A DNA stretch of 64,000 bases from Pseudonocardia sediminis (lineage in GTDB: Bacteria > Actinomycetota > Actinomycetes > Mycobacteriales > Pseudonocardiaceae), in contig NZ_SHKL01000001.1 in NCBI RefSeq assembly GCF_004217185.1, forward strand, positions 1,239,001 through 1,303,000, read 5' to 3'. Both the position numbers and the translations under genes were made by a program. The first letter of the stretch is position 1. The number at the start of each line of letters is the position of its first letter. The notes beneath the pieces were generated by a model. It made no database searches and was not told the origin of the DNA. It saw nothing but the letters and a program-made list of their open reading frames with translations. This document shows positions 25,617-36,388 of this stretch, one piece after another.

Positions 25617-25688
25617 TCAGCGACAGGCGCAGCTGGTGATGATCTTGTGATCGACGTGACGACGACGCGTCAGAGGAAGGGCGATCAC
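25617..25688 (-). CDS. Cysteine-type leader peptide (uORF) ahead of the sfnG-like gene
   Basis: A 23-codon frame starting GTG at 25688 and ending LTRRRHVDHKIITSCACR, with a Cys-Ala-Cys triplet before the last codon. The RRRHVD core and terminal CxC are hallmarks of actinobacterial cysteine-responsive upstream frames. It is exactly as long as the leader at 20703. No Shine-Dalgarno is visible, so it is probably leaderless, though the -10 box (TTGTCT) is weak. Confidence 0.78.
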   Translation of the reverse strand: MIALPLTRRRHVDHKIITSCACR

Positions 25689-25749
25689 AGTGACCAGACA
25701 ACAGTCACCGGCCACCGGTGTCAAACGCAGTCCACGCCGGGGTGGGAGG

Positions 25750-27363
25750 TCAGGAGACGCAGGGCACACCGTCGGCGGTGATCACCGGTGCGGCCGCCGG
25801 AGCGCCCGCGGCGTCGTCGCCGGGAACGGCCCCGGCCGGGGTGTCCGAAGTGCCGCTTTCGCTGCCGGACGACAACGTGCGGCCCGACCCCGTCGGACCG
25901 GTGTAGTCGCCGCCGAGGACCACGGTGACGTATCCCGGCGCGACGGCGGGGTCGGTCTCGACGGGCAGCCCGCCGAGCAGCGCGGCCACCCGGGCGGCGG
26001 TCGCCTCGTCGGCGCCGCGCACGACCGACGTCCGGGTCTCCGAGGTGTTGCCGAGGCTGCCGGGGACGAGCCCGTCGTCGTCGAGGACGTCCTGGACGCC
26101 CGCGGCCAGGCCGGAGCGCCCGGTGCCGTTGCGGACGTCGACCGTCACCGGGGTGGCGAGAGCGGCGGGCTCGGCCTGCTCCGGGGCCGGTTCCGGTGCG
26201 GGGGCCGAGAGCTCGGCGAAGAACGCCTTCACCAGGGCGGGGTCGACCTGCACCGCGTCGCCGTCCGAGGGCGTCGAGAGGTCCGCCCGCCCGGTCGGCA
26301 TGGTCCGGAACTGGATGTTCCCGCCGGTCAGCCCCTGGGTCTGGGCGGCGAAGGCGAGCAGGTCCCAGCCCGGGTCGATCACGACGTAGCGGCTGACGGT
26401 GTCGAGCAGCCCGGTCAGCGCGACCGGATCGGCCAGCGTGCCCGCGGACAGCGTCTGGTGCGCGAGGCTGGCCAGGAACGCCTGCTGGCGCACCACCCGG
26501 TCCAGGTCGCCGCGGGGCAGGCCGTGGCGCTGCCGGACGAACGCCAGCGCCGGCGCGCCCTCCAGCCGCTGCGGGCCCGCGGCGAAACGGGCACCGGAGT
26601 AGGAGTCGTCGACCGGGGCGGTCAGGCACACCGGGACGCCCCCGACGGCCTGGGTGATCTCGGCGAACCCGGCCAGGTTGACCTCGGCGTAGTGGTCGAT
26701 CGAGGCCCCGGTGAGCTGCTCGATCGTCTGCGCGAGCACGCGCCGCCCGGCCAGGTCGGCCTCCCGGGTCAGCTCCGGCTCGGCGACGCCCCGCCCGGAC
26801 AGCACCCTCCGCTCGGCGGCCGCGGCGCGGGCGTAGGCCGAGTTGAGCTTGTGCTTGCCGTAGCCGGGGATCTGCACGTAGGAGTCGCGGGGCAGCGACA
26901 CCGCCGTCGTCGGGCGCGCGGAGTCGTCCGGGACGCGGAGCAGGATCATCGTGTCGGTGTTGGACTCGCCGTCGGAGTCCCCGGCGTTGAGCGCGTCGAG
27001 CACCTCGCGGGGCAACGGGTCGCCCTGCGCGTCGGTGCGGCTGTCCAGCCCGACCAGCAGGATGTCGGTCGCGCCGTCGGCCGAGCGCGGCCCGGTCAGG
27101 ACGTCGCTGGTGACCAGACCGCCGTCGAGGTGGCGGTAGACCGTCCAGGCGTACCCGGCGACGAACAGGGTCAGCGCCGAGAGCAGCGCCAGCGTGGTGC
27201 ACGCGATCCGCGCCCCGCGGCCGAGCCGGCGCGGCGGGGGAGAGACGGGCCACCCGGGACGGCCGACCCGCCGCATCGGTTCGGTCGGTCCCTGCAACGC
27301 CACGCCTCCGGTGTCCGGCGGCCACGGCGGTTCCACCGCGGCCGCGGCGGAGCAGCCGCGCAC
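25750..27363 (-). CDS. LytR-CpsA-Psr family cell-wall ligase with LytR_C domain
   Basis: A 537-residue protein with a short cytoplasmic N-terminus and one membrane segment (ARIACTTLALLSALTLFVAGYAW). An LCP catalytic domain follows (about 95-290), with DILLVGLDSR, NTDTMILLRV, SLPRDSYVQIPG and the RQRHGLPRGDLDRVVRQQAFL segment. These hold the conserved Asp/Arg residues for binding polyprenyl pyrophosphate. A LytR_C domain (about 400-490) and a Ser/Gly/Ala tail complete it. LCP proteins attach arabinogalactan or teichoic-type polymers to peptidoglycan. The start is uncertain: GTG 27363 gives the longest frame, and GTG 27303 or ATG 27276 would also keep all domains. Confidence 0.85.
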   Translation of the reverse strand: MRGCSAAAAVEPPWPPDTGGVALQGPTEPMRRVGRPGWPVSPPPRRLGRGARIACTTLALLSALTLFVAGYAWTVYRHLDGGLVTSDVLTGPRSADGATDILLVGLDSRTDAQGDPLPREVLDALNAGDSDGESNTDTMILLRVPDDSARPTTAVSLPRDSYVQIPGYGKHKLNSAYARAAAAERRVLSGRGVAEPELTREADLAGRRVLAQTIEQLTGASIDHYAEVNLAGFAEITQAVGGVPVCLTAPVDDSYSGARFAAGPQRLEGAPALAFVRQRHGLPRGDLDRVVRQQAFLASLAHQTLSAGTLADPVALTGLLDTVSRYVVIDPGWDLLAFAAQTQGLTGGNIQFRTMPTGRADLSTPSDGDAVQVDPALVKAFFAELSAPAPEPAPEQAEPAALATPVTVDVRNGTGRSGLAAGVQDVLDDDGLVPGSLGNTSETRTSVVRGADEATAARVAALLGGLPVETDPAVAPGYVTVVLGGDYTGPTGSGRTLSSGSESGTSDTPAGAVPGDDAAGAPAAAPVITADGVPCVS

Positions 27364-27417
27364 CCGCCGCCACCGACGGTAGCGCCGATCACGATCGGGG
27401 CGGTCGGGGCTCGCCGG

Positions 27418-29160
27418 TCAGGCCGGGCCGTAGAGATCCGCGTGCGCGGCCCGCAGCTTGTACTTGAGCACCTTCCCGCCGACGGTCTCCGGCAGCGCGT
27501 CGGCGAACACGATCGCCTTCGGCGTCTCGTACCCGCCGAGACGGCTCTTGCAGAACGCGATGACGTCGTCCGCGGTGGGCGTGGTGCCCTCGCGCGGCAC
27601 GACGACCGCGGTGACGGCCTCGCCCCAGCGCTCGTGCGCCAGCCCGATGACCGCGGCCCGCAGGACCGCGGGGTGCTCGTGCAGGATCGCCTCGACCCGC
27701 ATACTGGACACGTTCTCGCCGCCGGTCTTCACGATGTCCTTGTAGCGGTCGACCATGATCCGCAGACCCGCGTCGTCCACCAGTGCGGAGTCCCCGGAGT
27801 GGAACCAGCCGCCGCGGAACGCCTCCCGGGTGGAGGCGACGTCCTTGTAGTACCCGGCGGTCATGATCGGGGAGCGGTAGACGGCCTCGCCCGCCTCGCC
27901 GCGGACCGGGTCGCCGACCTCGTCGACGACGTCCGAGGCGAGCAGCCCGCTGGGCACACCCACGTAGTTCACCGACGGCGCCGTCGCGCGGTGCACGTCC
28001 GGCCAGCGGGTCGGCCAGAACCGGTGACAGGCGATGGCCTCGGTCTGGCCGAAGATCCCGAGCGTGACGATCTCGGTGCCGGCCCGGGTGTTCAGCCGGT
28101 CCAGCAGGGACGGCGAGAGCGCGCCCCAGCCGTAGACCAGCATCGTCAGCGCACCGATGTTGAGATCCGGGCGCCCCTCCAGCTCTGCGATCAGGGCCGT
28201 GACGAACTGCGGCGACCCGGCCCACAGCGCGGTCACCCGGTGCGCCGCGAGCGCCTCGGACACCGGGCCCGGCGCCGGACCGCGGCCCAGCACGAACGAC
28301 CCGCCGGCGAGCAGCGCGCCGAACGGGAACAGCTGGTCGCCGATGTGGTAGATCTGCGGCAGGTAGGTGGCCACCCGCAGGTCGCTCTCGTGGCGCAGCC
28401 CGCGGCTCAGCGCGAGCGCGAAGTTCATCCCGGCCAGGTGCGTGCTCCCGTGCGAGATCATCACGCCCTTGGGCATCGCCGTGGTGCCCGAGGTGAACAG
28501 CAGCTCCCAGATGTCGTCGCCGTGGATCTCGACGTCCGGCTCGGTGTCCGGGTGGTCCTCGATCAGGTCGGCGAAGGAGACGCTGCCCGCGACCGGGTCG
28601 CCTCCGACGGTGATGGTGGCGCCCACCCGGGTGCCGGTCGCGGTGAAGGCGGCCTCGACGCGCGGCCAGAGCTCGGCGTCGACGATCGCGAAGCCCGGCT
28701 CGGTCAGCCCGAGGATGTGCTCCAGGACGTCCGGGGCGAGGTTCGGGTTCAGCGGCACCGCGACCATCCCGGCCTTGGCGATGCCGATCTTGGCCAGGAA
28801 CGCCTCGACGGAGTTCTCGCAGATCATGACGACGCGGTCGGCCGGTTCCAGCCCCGCGGCGGCGAGGGCGTGCGCGAGTCTGTTCGCCACCGCGTCGGCC
28901 TGCTTCGGGGTGACGGAGGCGAACCGCTCGTCGCCGTAGGCGCCGGGGCATCCGATGAGCACCGGCTCGTCCGGGCGGGCCCAGGTCAGGCGCTCGAACA
29001 CGTCCCCGACCGAGGTGCGCTCCCAGCGGTTCGTCGCGCGCCGCCCGCGCAGCGTCTCCACGTCGATCACCGAGGCGTCCGGCAGCGCCGTGCCCTGCGG
29101 GTGGTGCGGCAGGCCGCTCGCGTGCCCTGTCCCGGCCGTCTCGCGTTCGGTCACGCTCAC
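27418..29160 (-). CDS. Fatty-acyl-CoA synthetase (AMP-binding, class I ligase)
   Basis: A 580-residue adenylate-forming enzyme. The P-loop-like LLFTSGTTAMPKGVMISHG, the IFGQTEAI motif, WFHSGDSALVDDAG, DRYKDIVKTGGENV and the C-terminal catalytic-Lys region ETVGGKVLKYKL are all present, so it should activate a carboxylic acid to its CoA thioester through an acyl-AMP. The substrate is unknown. The GTG at 29160 has GGGAG seven bases upstream; the frame is open to 29226 without a ribosome site. It lies 74 bases downstream of, and on the same strand as, a TetR gene, and that pair is divergent from the catabolic operon at 30001. Confidence 0.9.
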   Translation of the reverse strand: MSVTERETAGTGHASGLPHHPQGTALPDASVIDVETLRGRRATNRWERTSVGDVFERLTWARPDEPVLIGCPGAYGDERFASVTPKQADAVANRLAHALAAAGLEPADRVVMICENSVEAFLAKIGIAKAGMVAVPLNPNLAPDVLEHILGLTEPGFAIVDAELWPRVEAAFTATGTRVGATITVGGDPVAGSVSFADLIEDHPDTEPDVEIHGDDIWELLFTSGTTAMPKGVMISHGSTHLAGMNFALALSRGLRHESDLRVATYLPQIYHIGDQLFPFGALLAGGSFVLGRGPAPGPVSEALAAHRVTALWAGSPQFVTALIAELEGRPDLNIGALTMLVYGWGALSPSLLDRLNTRAGTEIVTLGIFGQTEAIACHRFWPTRWPDVHRATAPSVNYVGVPSGLLASDVVDEVGDPVRGEAGEAVYRSPIMTAGYYKDVASTREAFRGGWFHSGDSALVDDAGLRIMVDRYKDIVKTGGENVSSMRVEAILHEHPAVLRAAVIGLAHERWGEAVTAVVVPREGTTPTADDVIAFCKSRLGGYETPKAIVFADALPETVGGKVLKYKLRAAHADLYGPA

Positions 29161-29234
29161 GTCAGCTCCCTTGCCGTCATGGACCGCTTCCGCCGCAGCA
29201 TGGCGTGACGGCGGCCACTTCGGCAAGAGTCGAG

Positions 29235-29915
29235 TTATCCGCGGTTCACATCGGCGAGCGTCGGCGACGGTGCCGGGTCGACGCCCAGGCAGGCGTGCGC
29301 GGAGGCGTCGAGGAGCTCGCCGAGACGCTCCGGCGCGAGCCCGCTGCGGTAGAACAGCGTCGACTGGATCGCCCCGATCGCGGCGTGCACGGCCAGGCGC
29401 ACCTCGCCGTCGGAGAGGTCGCGCCGCAGCGGGGTCAGGGCGTGCACCCAGTCCTCCAGGTAGTGGCGCTGGCTGCGTCGCAGCCGGCGACGGTCCTCCT
29501 CGGGCAGCGTGTGTATCTCGCGGTGGTAGACCGCCAACACGCTGCGGTCCTCGATGGCGACCCGGATGTGGTCCCTGACCAGCGCCGACAGGGTCTCGCG
29601 ATCGGTCCCGGCCCGGGCCAGGACGTCGCGCGAGCCGTCCTCCAGGCGTGTCATGACCCGGTCCAGCAGCGCGACCAGGATCGCGTCCTTCGAGTCGAAG
29701 TGACGATAAATTCCGGAGCCGACGATCCCGGCCTCCGCGCCGATGTCGGCCATTCCCACCGTGTGGAAGCCGCGGTGCGCGGCGAGCTGTGCGGCGGCGG
29801 TCAGGATCCGCTCCCGGCGGCCGGGGTCGCGCCGCCGCCGTGGGGTCGTGGCCGCTGCCGGCGCCGCCGTGGGCGCAGGGTCGGCGGCGTGCGCCCGCGG
29901 GATTCCGGTGACCAT
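29235..29915 (-). CDS. TetR/AcrR family regulator
   Basis: A 226-residue repressor-type protein. The helix-turn-helix (RERILTAAAQLAAHRGFHTVGMADIGAEAGIVGSGIYRHFDSKDAIL) lies at about residues 33-78 after a disordered Ala/Pro/Arg tail, and the rest is a ligand-binding helical domain. It is divergent from the acyl-CoA operon at 30001 and precedes an acyl-CoA synthetase gene. Control of both, with an acyl-CoA as effector, is the natural inference, as for FadR/KstR2-like TetR proteins. A palindrome at 29959 could be its operator. Confidence 0.85.
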   Translation of the reverse strand: MVTGIPRAHAADPAPTAAPAAATTPRRRRDPGRRERILTAAAQLAAHRGFHTVGMADIGAEAGIVGSGIYRHFDSKDAILVALLDRVMTRLEDGSRDVLARAGTDRETLSALVRDHIRVAIEDRSVLAVYHREIHTLPEEDRRRLRRSQRHYLEDWVHALTPLRRDLSDGEVRLAVHAAIGAIQSTLFYRSGLAPERLGELLDASAHACLGVDPAPSPTLADVNRG

Positions 29916-29958
29916 CTTCTCAGCATGGCAGCCGCGCGGTACTGTCCGCCACGGGTGA

Positions 29959-29976
29959 ACGGCGAATCACTGCCGT
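29959..29976. promoter_or_regulatory. Candidate TetR operator
   Basis: ACGGC-N8-GCCGT, an 18-base inverted repeat in the 85-base gap between the divergent tetR and acyl-CoA dehydrogenase genes. Position and size suit a TetR dimer; no second copy was found to support it. Confidence 0.3.
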
Positions 29977-30000
29977 GCCGTTCTTCGACGCAGAAGAGGG

Positions 30001-31164
30001 ATGTGGTCACCGGTGGACTTCACCGAGACCGACGAGGCGAGCGACCTGCGCGCCGCGGTCGGCGCCATCGCGTCGCGGTTCGACGGCGGCTACTACGCCG
30101 AGCACGCGCGCAACGGCGAGCCGCTGCACGAGCTCTGGTCCGCGCTCGGCGGGGCCGGGTTCCTCGGCGTCAACGTCGCCGAGGAGTACGGGGGCGGTGG
30201 CGGTGGGCTGGTCGAGCTCGCGATCGTCTGCGAGGAGATCGCGGCCAAGGGCAACCCGATCCTGCTGCTGCTGGTCACCGCGGCGATCTCGGCCGAGGTG
30301 GTCGGCGAGTTCGGGACCGACGAACAGCGCAAGCAATGGCTGCCGGGGATGGCCGACGGCAGCATCAAGGTCGTCTTCGCGATCACCGAGCCCGAGGCCG
30401 GGTCGAACACCCACAACCTGTCCACCCACGCCGTCCGCGACGGCGACGACTGGGTGCTGCGCGGCACCAAGTACTACATCTCCGGCGTCGACGAGGCGGC
30501 GGCGCTACTGGTCGTCGCCCGCACCGGGCGTGACGACGACGGCCGAGGCAAGCTGTCGCTGTTCCTGGTCCCCACCGACGCCCCCGGCCTGGTCGCGACC
30601 CCGCTGCCGGTGGACGTGATGCTGCCGGAGAAGCAGTTCACGCTGCACTTCGACGAGGTCCGGGTGCCGGGCGAGAACATGGTCGGCGCCGAAGGCGAGG
30701 GCCTGCGACAGGTGTTCCGCGGCCTCAACCCGGAGCGGATCACCGGCGCGGCGCTGTGCGTCGGCATCGCCCGCCACGCCCTCGACGTCGCGTCGCGCTA
30801 CGCGAACGACCGCAAGGTCTGGAACACCCCGATCGGCGCGCACCAGGGCGTCGCGCACCCGCTGGCCCGGGCCAAGATCGAGACTGAGCTGGCCGCGCTG
30901 ATGACGCAGAAGGCGGCCTGGCTGCACGACCGCGGGCAGCCGGCCGGCGAGGCGTCGAACATGGCGAAGTACGCGGCGGCCGAGGCGGCCCTGGCCGCGA
31001 TCGACGCGGCGATGCAGACCCACGGCGGCAACGGCGTCGCCAGCGAGTACGGCCTGCTCCCGTACTGGGGCCTGGCCCGTCTGCTCCGGATCGCGCCCGT
31101 CAACCGGGAGATGATCCTGAACTACGTCGCCCAGCACAGTCTGGGTCTCCCACGGTCCTACTGA
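30001..31164 (+). CDS. Acyl-CoA dehydrogenase
   Basis: A 387-residue FAD enzyme. The segments AITEPEAGSNTHNLSTHAV and LRGTKYYISG form the flavin/substrate region, and THGGNGVASEYGLLPYWGLARLLRIAPVNREMIL carries the glycine-rich tail and the probable catalytic Glu (NREMI). It introduces the alpha-beta double bond in an acyl-CoA. First gene of the eight-gene operon ending at 41259. ATG 30001 abuts a GAGGG; GTG 30013 (VDFTETDEASDLRAA) is an alternative with better spacing and a more typical N-terminus. Confidence 0.9.
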   Translation: MWSPVDFTETDEASDLRAAVGAIASRFDGGYYAEHARNGEPLHELWSALGGAGFLGVNVAEEYGGGGGGLVELAIVCEEIAAKGNPILLLLVTAAISAEVVGEFGTDEQRKQWLPGMADGSIKVVFAITEPEAGSNTHNLSTHAVRDGDDWVLRGTKYYISGVDEAAALLVVARTGRDDDGRGKLSLFLVPTDAPGLVATPLPVDVMLPEKQFTLHFDEVRVPGENMVGAEGEGLRQVFRGLNPERITGAALCVGIARHALDVASRYANDRKVWNTPIGAHQGVAHPLARAKIETELAALMTQKAAWLHDRGQPAGEASNMAKYAAAEAALAAIDAAMQTHGGNGVASEYGLLPYWGLARLLRIAPVNREMILNYVAQHSLGLPRSY

Positions 31165-31178
31165 TCCAGGAGTCGGCA

Positions 31179-32765
31179 ATGGAGCTGAACGAGAACCTGA
31201 TCCAGCGGGTCAACGTGGGGGACACGCTGACCCGCAGTGCCGCGGCGCGGCCGTCGCAGATCGCGGTCGTGGACGGGGAGCGGCGCTGGACCTACGCCCG
31301 GTTCGAGTCGTGGGCCAACCGGCTCGCGCACGGGCTCGCCGGGCGCGGCTACTCCCGCGGCGACGCGCTCGCGCTCGCCGCGGGCAACAGCGCGGAGTTC
31401 CTGGCCGTCTACTACGCCTGCGCGAAGCTCGGCGTGGTGTGCGTGCCGGTGAACCTGGGGTGGAAGCCCGAGGAGGTCGCCTACGTCCTCGGCCACTCCC
31501 GCTCGCGCGGGATCGTGGTGGAGTCGCAGCTGGTGAACGGCCTGGCTGAGGCGATCACCAAGGTCTCCGACGTCGCCGACGTGATCGTCGCGCACGGCCT
31601 CGGCGCCGAGTACGACGCCGAGCCGGCCGACCGCACCTGGAGCACGCTCGAGGCCCTGCCCGCCGACGACGACACCGTCCCGCGGGTGGTCGTGGAGGAC
31701 CGGGACGCGCTGACCTACCTCTACACCTCGGGCACCACCTCGTTCCCGAAGGGCGTCGTCGCCTCGCACCTGGCGATCACTCTTGCGTCGATGTCGGCCG
31801 CCCTGGACTCGGGCTGGAACGCCTCCGACCGGTTCCTGGCCATGATGCCGCTGTTCCACACCGCCCAGCTCAACGCGTTCGGGACGCCGGCGGTCCTGGT
31901 CGGGGCCACGATCCACCTGGTGCGGGCGTTCGAGCCGGCGGCGTTCCTGGAGGCCATCGAGCGGGAACGGATCACGCAGGTCTTCGGGCTGCCGATGATG
32001 TACCGGGCGGCGCTGGAGGACCCCTCGTTCGCCTCCCGGGACCTGACGAGCCTGCGCCGCGCCGTCTACGCGATGGCGCCGATGCCGGACGCGCTGATCC
32101 GCGCGTGCCTGGAGGGCTACGACTGCGACTTCGCGCTGCTGTTCGGCCAGACCGAGATGAGCCCGTGCACGACGCTGTTCCGCCCGGAGCACCAGCTCTC
32201 GCACATCGGTGCGGTCGGCACGCCGATGGTCGGCGTCCAGGTCGCGATCATGGGTCCCGAGGGCGACCTGCTGCCCACCGGTGAGCAGGGCGAGATCGTC
32301 TACCGCGGTCCGTCGACGATGACGGGGTACCTGGAGAACGCCGAGGCGACCGAGGTCGCGTTCGCGCACGGCTGGTTCCACTCCGGCGACGTCGGCCGGT
32401 TCGGCGAGGACGGCGTCCTCTGGTTCTCCGACCGCTACAAGGACGTGATCAAGACCGGCGGCGAGAACGTGGCGTCGATCGAGGTCGAGAAGGCCGTCTA
32501 CGCCGTCGACCCGAACGTCGCGGAGGTGGTCGTGGTCGGCCTGCCGCACGAGCGCTGGAGCGAGGCGATCACTGCCGTCGTCGTCCCGAAGCCCGGCGAG
32601 TCGATCGACCCGGAGGCGCTGCGGACGGCGCTCAAGCAGCGTCTGGACGGCTACAAGGTCCCCAAGTCGGTGATCGTCGCCGACGCACTCCCCAAGACGT
32701 CGACAGGCAAGATCCAGAAGAACGTCCTGCGCGACACCCACGCCGCCCACTACGGAGAGAGCTGA
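31179..32765 (+). CDS. Acyl-CoA synthetase (AMP-binding)
   Basis: A 528-residue class I ligase with YLYTSGTTSFPKGVVASHL, FGQTEMSPCTTLF, GWFHSGDVGRF, DRYKDVIKTGGENVASIEVE and the C-terminal catalytic Lys in KTSTGKIQKNVLR. It activates a free acid to acyl-CoA for the dehydrogenase and carboxylase encoded beside it. CAGGAG lies upstream of the ATG. It is 14 bases after the dehydrogenase and directly abuts the carboxylase beta gene. Confidence 0.9.
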   Translation: MELNENLIQRVNVGDTLTRSAAARPSQIAVVDGERRWTYARFESWANRLAHGLAGRGYSRGDALALAAGNSAEFLAVYYACAKLGVVCVPVNLGWKPEEVAYVLGHSRSRGIVVESQLVNGLAEAITKVSDVADVIVAHGLGAEYDAEPADRTWSTLEALPADDDTVPRVVVEDRDALTYLYTSGTTSFPKGVVASHLAITLASMSAALDSGWNASDRFLAMMPLFHTAQLNAFGTPAVLVGATIHLVRAFEPAAFLEAIERERITQVFGLPMMYRAALEDPSFASRDLTSLRRAVYAMAPMPDALIRACLEGYDCDFALLFGQTEMSPCTTLFRPEHQLSHIGAVGTPMVGVQVAIMGPEGDLLPTGEQGEIVYRGPSTMTGYLENAEATEVAFAHGWFHSGDVGRFGEDGVLWFSDRYKDVIKTGGENVASIEVEKAVYAVDPNVAEVVVVGLPHERWSEAITAVVVPKPGESIDPEALRTALKQRLDGYKVPKSVIVADALPKTSTGKIQKNVLRDTHAAHYGES

Positions 32766-34360
<1,595 letters not shown>

Positions 34361-34364
<4 letters not shown>

Positions 34365-36388
34365 GCCCCGTGCCCCTGATCACGAAACTGCTCGTCGCCA
34401 ACCGCGGCGAGATCGCCTCGAGGGTGATGCGCACCGCGCACCGCCTGGGGATCTCCACGGTCGCGGTCTACTCCGACCCGGACGCCGACGCCCCGTTCGT
34501 CGCCCTCGCCGACGAGTCGGTGCGCCTGCCCGGCGCGACGCCGGGGGAGACCTATCTGCGCGCGGAGAAGGTGATCGCCGCGGCCCGGGCCACCGGTGCG
34601 GACGCGGTGCACCCCGGCTACGGGTTCCTCTCCGAGAACGAGGCGTTCGCCCGGGACTGCGCCGCGGCCGGGCTGACGTTCGTCGGGCCGTCGCCGGAGG
34701 CCATCGCGTCGATGGGCTCCAAGCTCGAGGCCAAGGCGCTGATGGAGTCCGCCGGTGTCCCGGTGCTGCCGGGGGCCACCGTCACCGACGACACCGACCT
34801 GTCCGCGGTCGCCGCCGGGATCGGCTTCCCGGTGCTGGTCAAGGCCGCGTTCGGCGGCGGTGGCCGCGGGATGCGCGTGGTGGCCTCGGACGCCGAGCTG
34901 CGCGACGCCGTCGACGGGGCGCGTCGCGAGGCGGCGTCGGCGTTCGGTGACGGGACGGTGTTCCTGGAGCGCTTCGTCGTCGACCCGCGCCACGTCGAGG
35001 TGCAGATCCTGGGAGACACGCACGGCGCCGTCGTGCACCTGTTCGAACGCGAGTGCTCCATCCAGCGCCGCTACCAGAAGATCGTAGAGGAGAGCCCGTC
35101 CCCGGCCGTCGACGAGGCACTGCGCTCCGAGCTCGGCGCGGCGGCGGTCGCGGCGGGCAAGGCGATCGGCTACACCGGCGCCGGGACCGTCGAGTTCGTG
35201 CTGGGGCAGGACGGTGCGTTCTTCTTCCTGGAGGTCAACACCCGGCTGCAGGTCGAGCACCCGGTGACCGAGCTGGTCACCGGCCTGGACCTGGTCGAGC
35301 AGCAGATCCGGGTCGCCGAGGGCGAGGCCCTGGGCCCGGACGTCACCGACGCCCGGATCGACGGGCACGCGATCGAGGTGCGGCTCTACGCCGAGACGGT
35401 GGCGCGCGGCGACGACGGTGTCGCCACCTACCTCCCGGCGACCGGCACCCTGCACCGTTTCGACGTCCCCGGGGACGTGCGCGTCGACACCGGCGTCGCG
35501 GACGGGTCGGTCGTCTCGCCGCACTACGACCCGATGCTGGCCAAGGTGATCGCGCACGGCCGCACCCGCGGCGAGGCGGCCCGCGCGCTGGCCCGGGCGC
35601 TGGCCGGGGCGGCGCTGCACGGCGTCACCACGAACCGGGACCTGCTGGTCGGAATCCTGCGCGAGCCGGAGTTCCTGGCCGGGAGCACCGACACCGGCTA
35701 TCTCGTCCGCCACGACCCGGTCGCGCTCGGTTCCGGCACGCTCGGTGCCGGCGGGACGCGGCACGCCGCGGCCGCGGCGCTCGCGACGCAGGCCGGGAAC
35801 CGGGCGTCGGCGCGGGTGCTCGGCGGGATCCCGTCGGGTTTCCGCAACGTCGGCGGGGCCCCGCAGCGGATCGCCTACACACTCGGCGACCGCGAGATCG
35901 AGGTGACCTACCGGTTCCGCCGGGGCGGCACCGGGACCGCCCGCGGCCTGGACATCACCGTCGACGGCGAGCCGCTCGGCGAGACCGTCGTCCTGCTGTC
36001 GGCGACACCGGACACGGTGACGCTGGAGGTCGACGGCGTGCGCCGCACCTACACGGTGCACCGCAGCGGCGGCCGGTCCTACGTGGACGGCCCGGACGGC
36101 TCGGTGGCGCTGGGCGAGGTGCCGCGCTTCGCCGACCCGAACGCCGTCGCGGCGGCCGGGTCGCTGCTCGCACCGATGCCGGGCACGGTCGTACGGGTGC
36201 TGGGCGAGACCGGTGCGGCCGTCACCGCGGGGCAGCCGCTGGTGGTGCTGGAGGCGATGAAGATGGAGCACACCGTCGCCGCGCCCGGGGACGGCGTCCT
36301 CGGCGAGGTCCGGGTCAGCGCCGGCGACCAGGTCGACACCGGCCAGGTGCTGGCCGTCGTCTCCGACGTGGAAGAGGGGGAGTCGTGA
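34361..36388 (+). CDS. Acyl-CoA carboxylase alpha subunit (biotin carboxylase and biotin carrier)
   Basis: A 675-residue protein with a biotin carboxylase N-domain (KLLVANRGEIASRVMRTA), an ATP-grasp domain with VKAAFGGGGRGMRV, the FLEVNTRLQVEHPVTE signature and biotin carboxylase C-domain. A linker domain and a C-terminal biotinyl domain with EAMKMEH (Lys near residue 634) follow. It carboxylates its own biotin and works with the adjacent beta subunit. GTG 34361 overlaps the beta stop; GTG 34370 is an equally possible start and changes only three residues. Confidence 0.93.
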
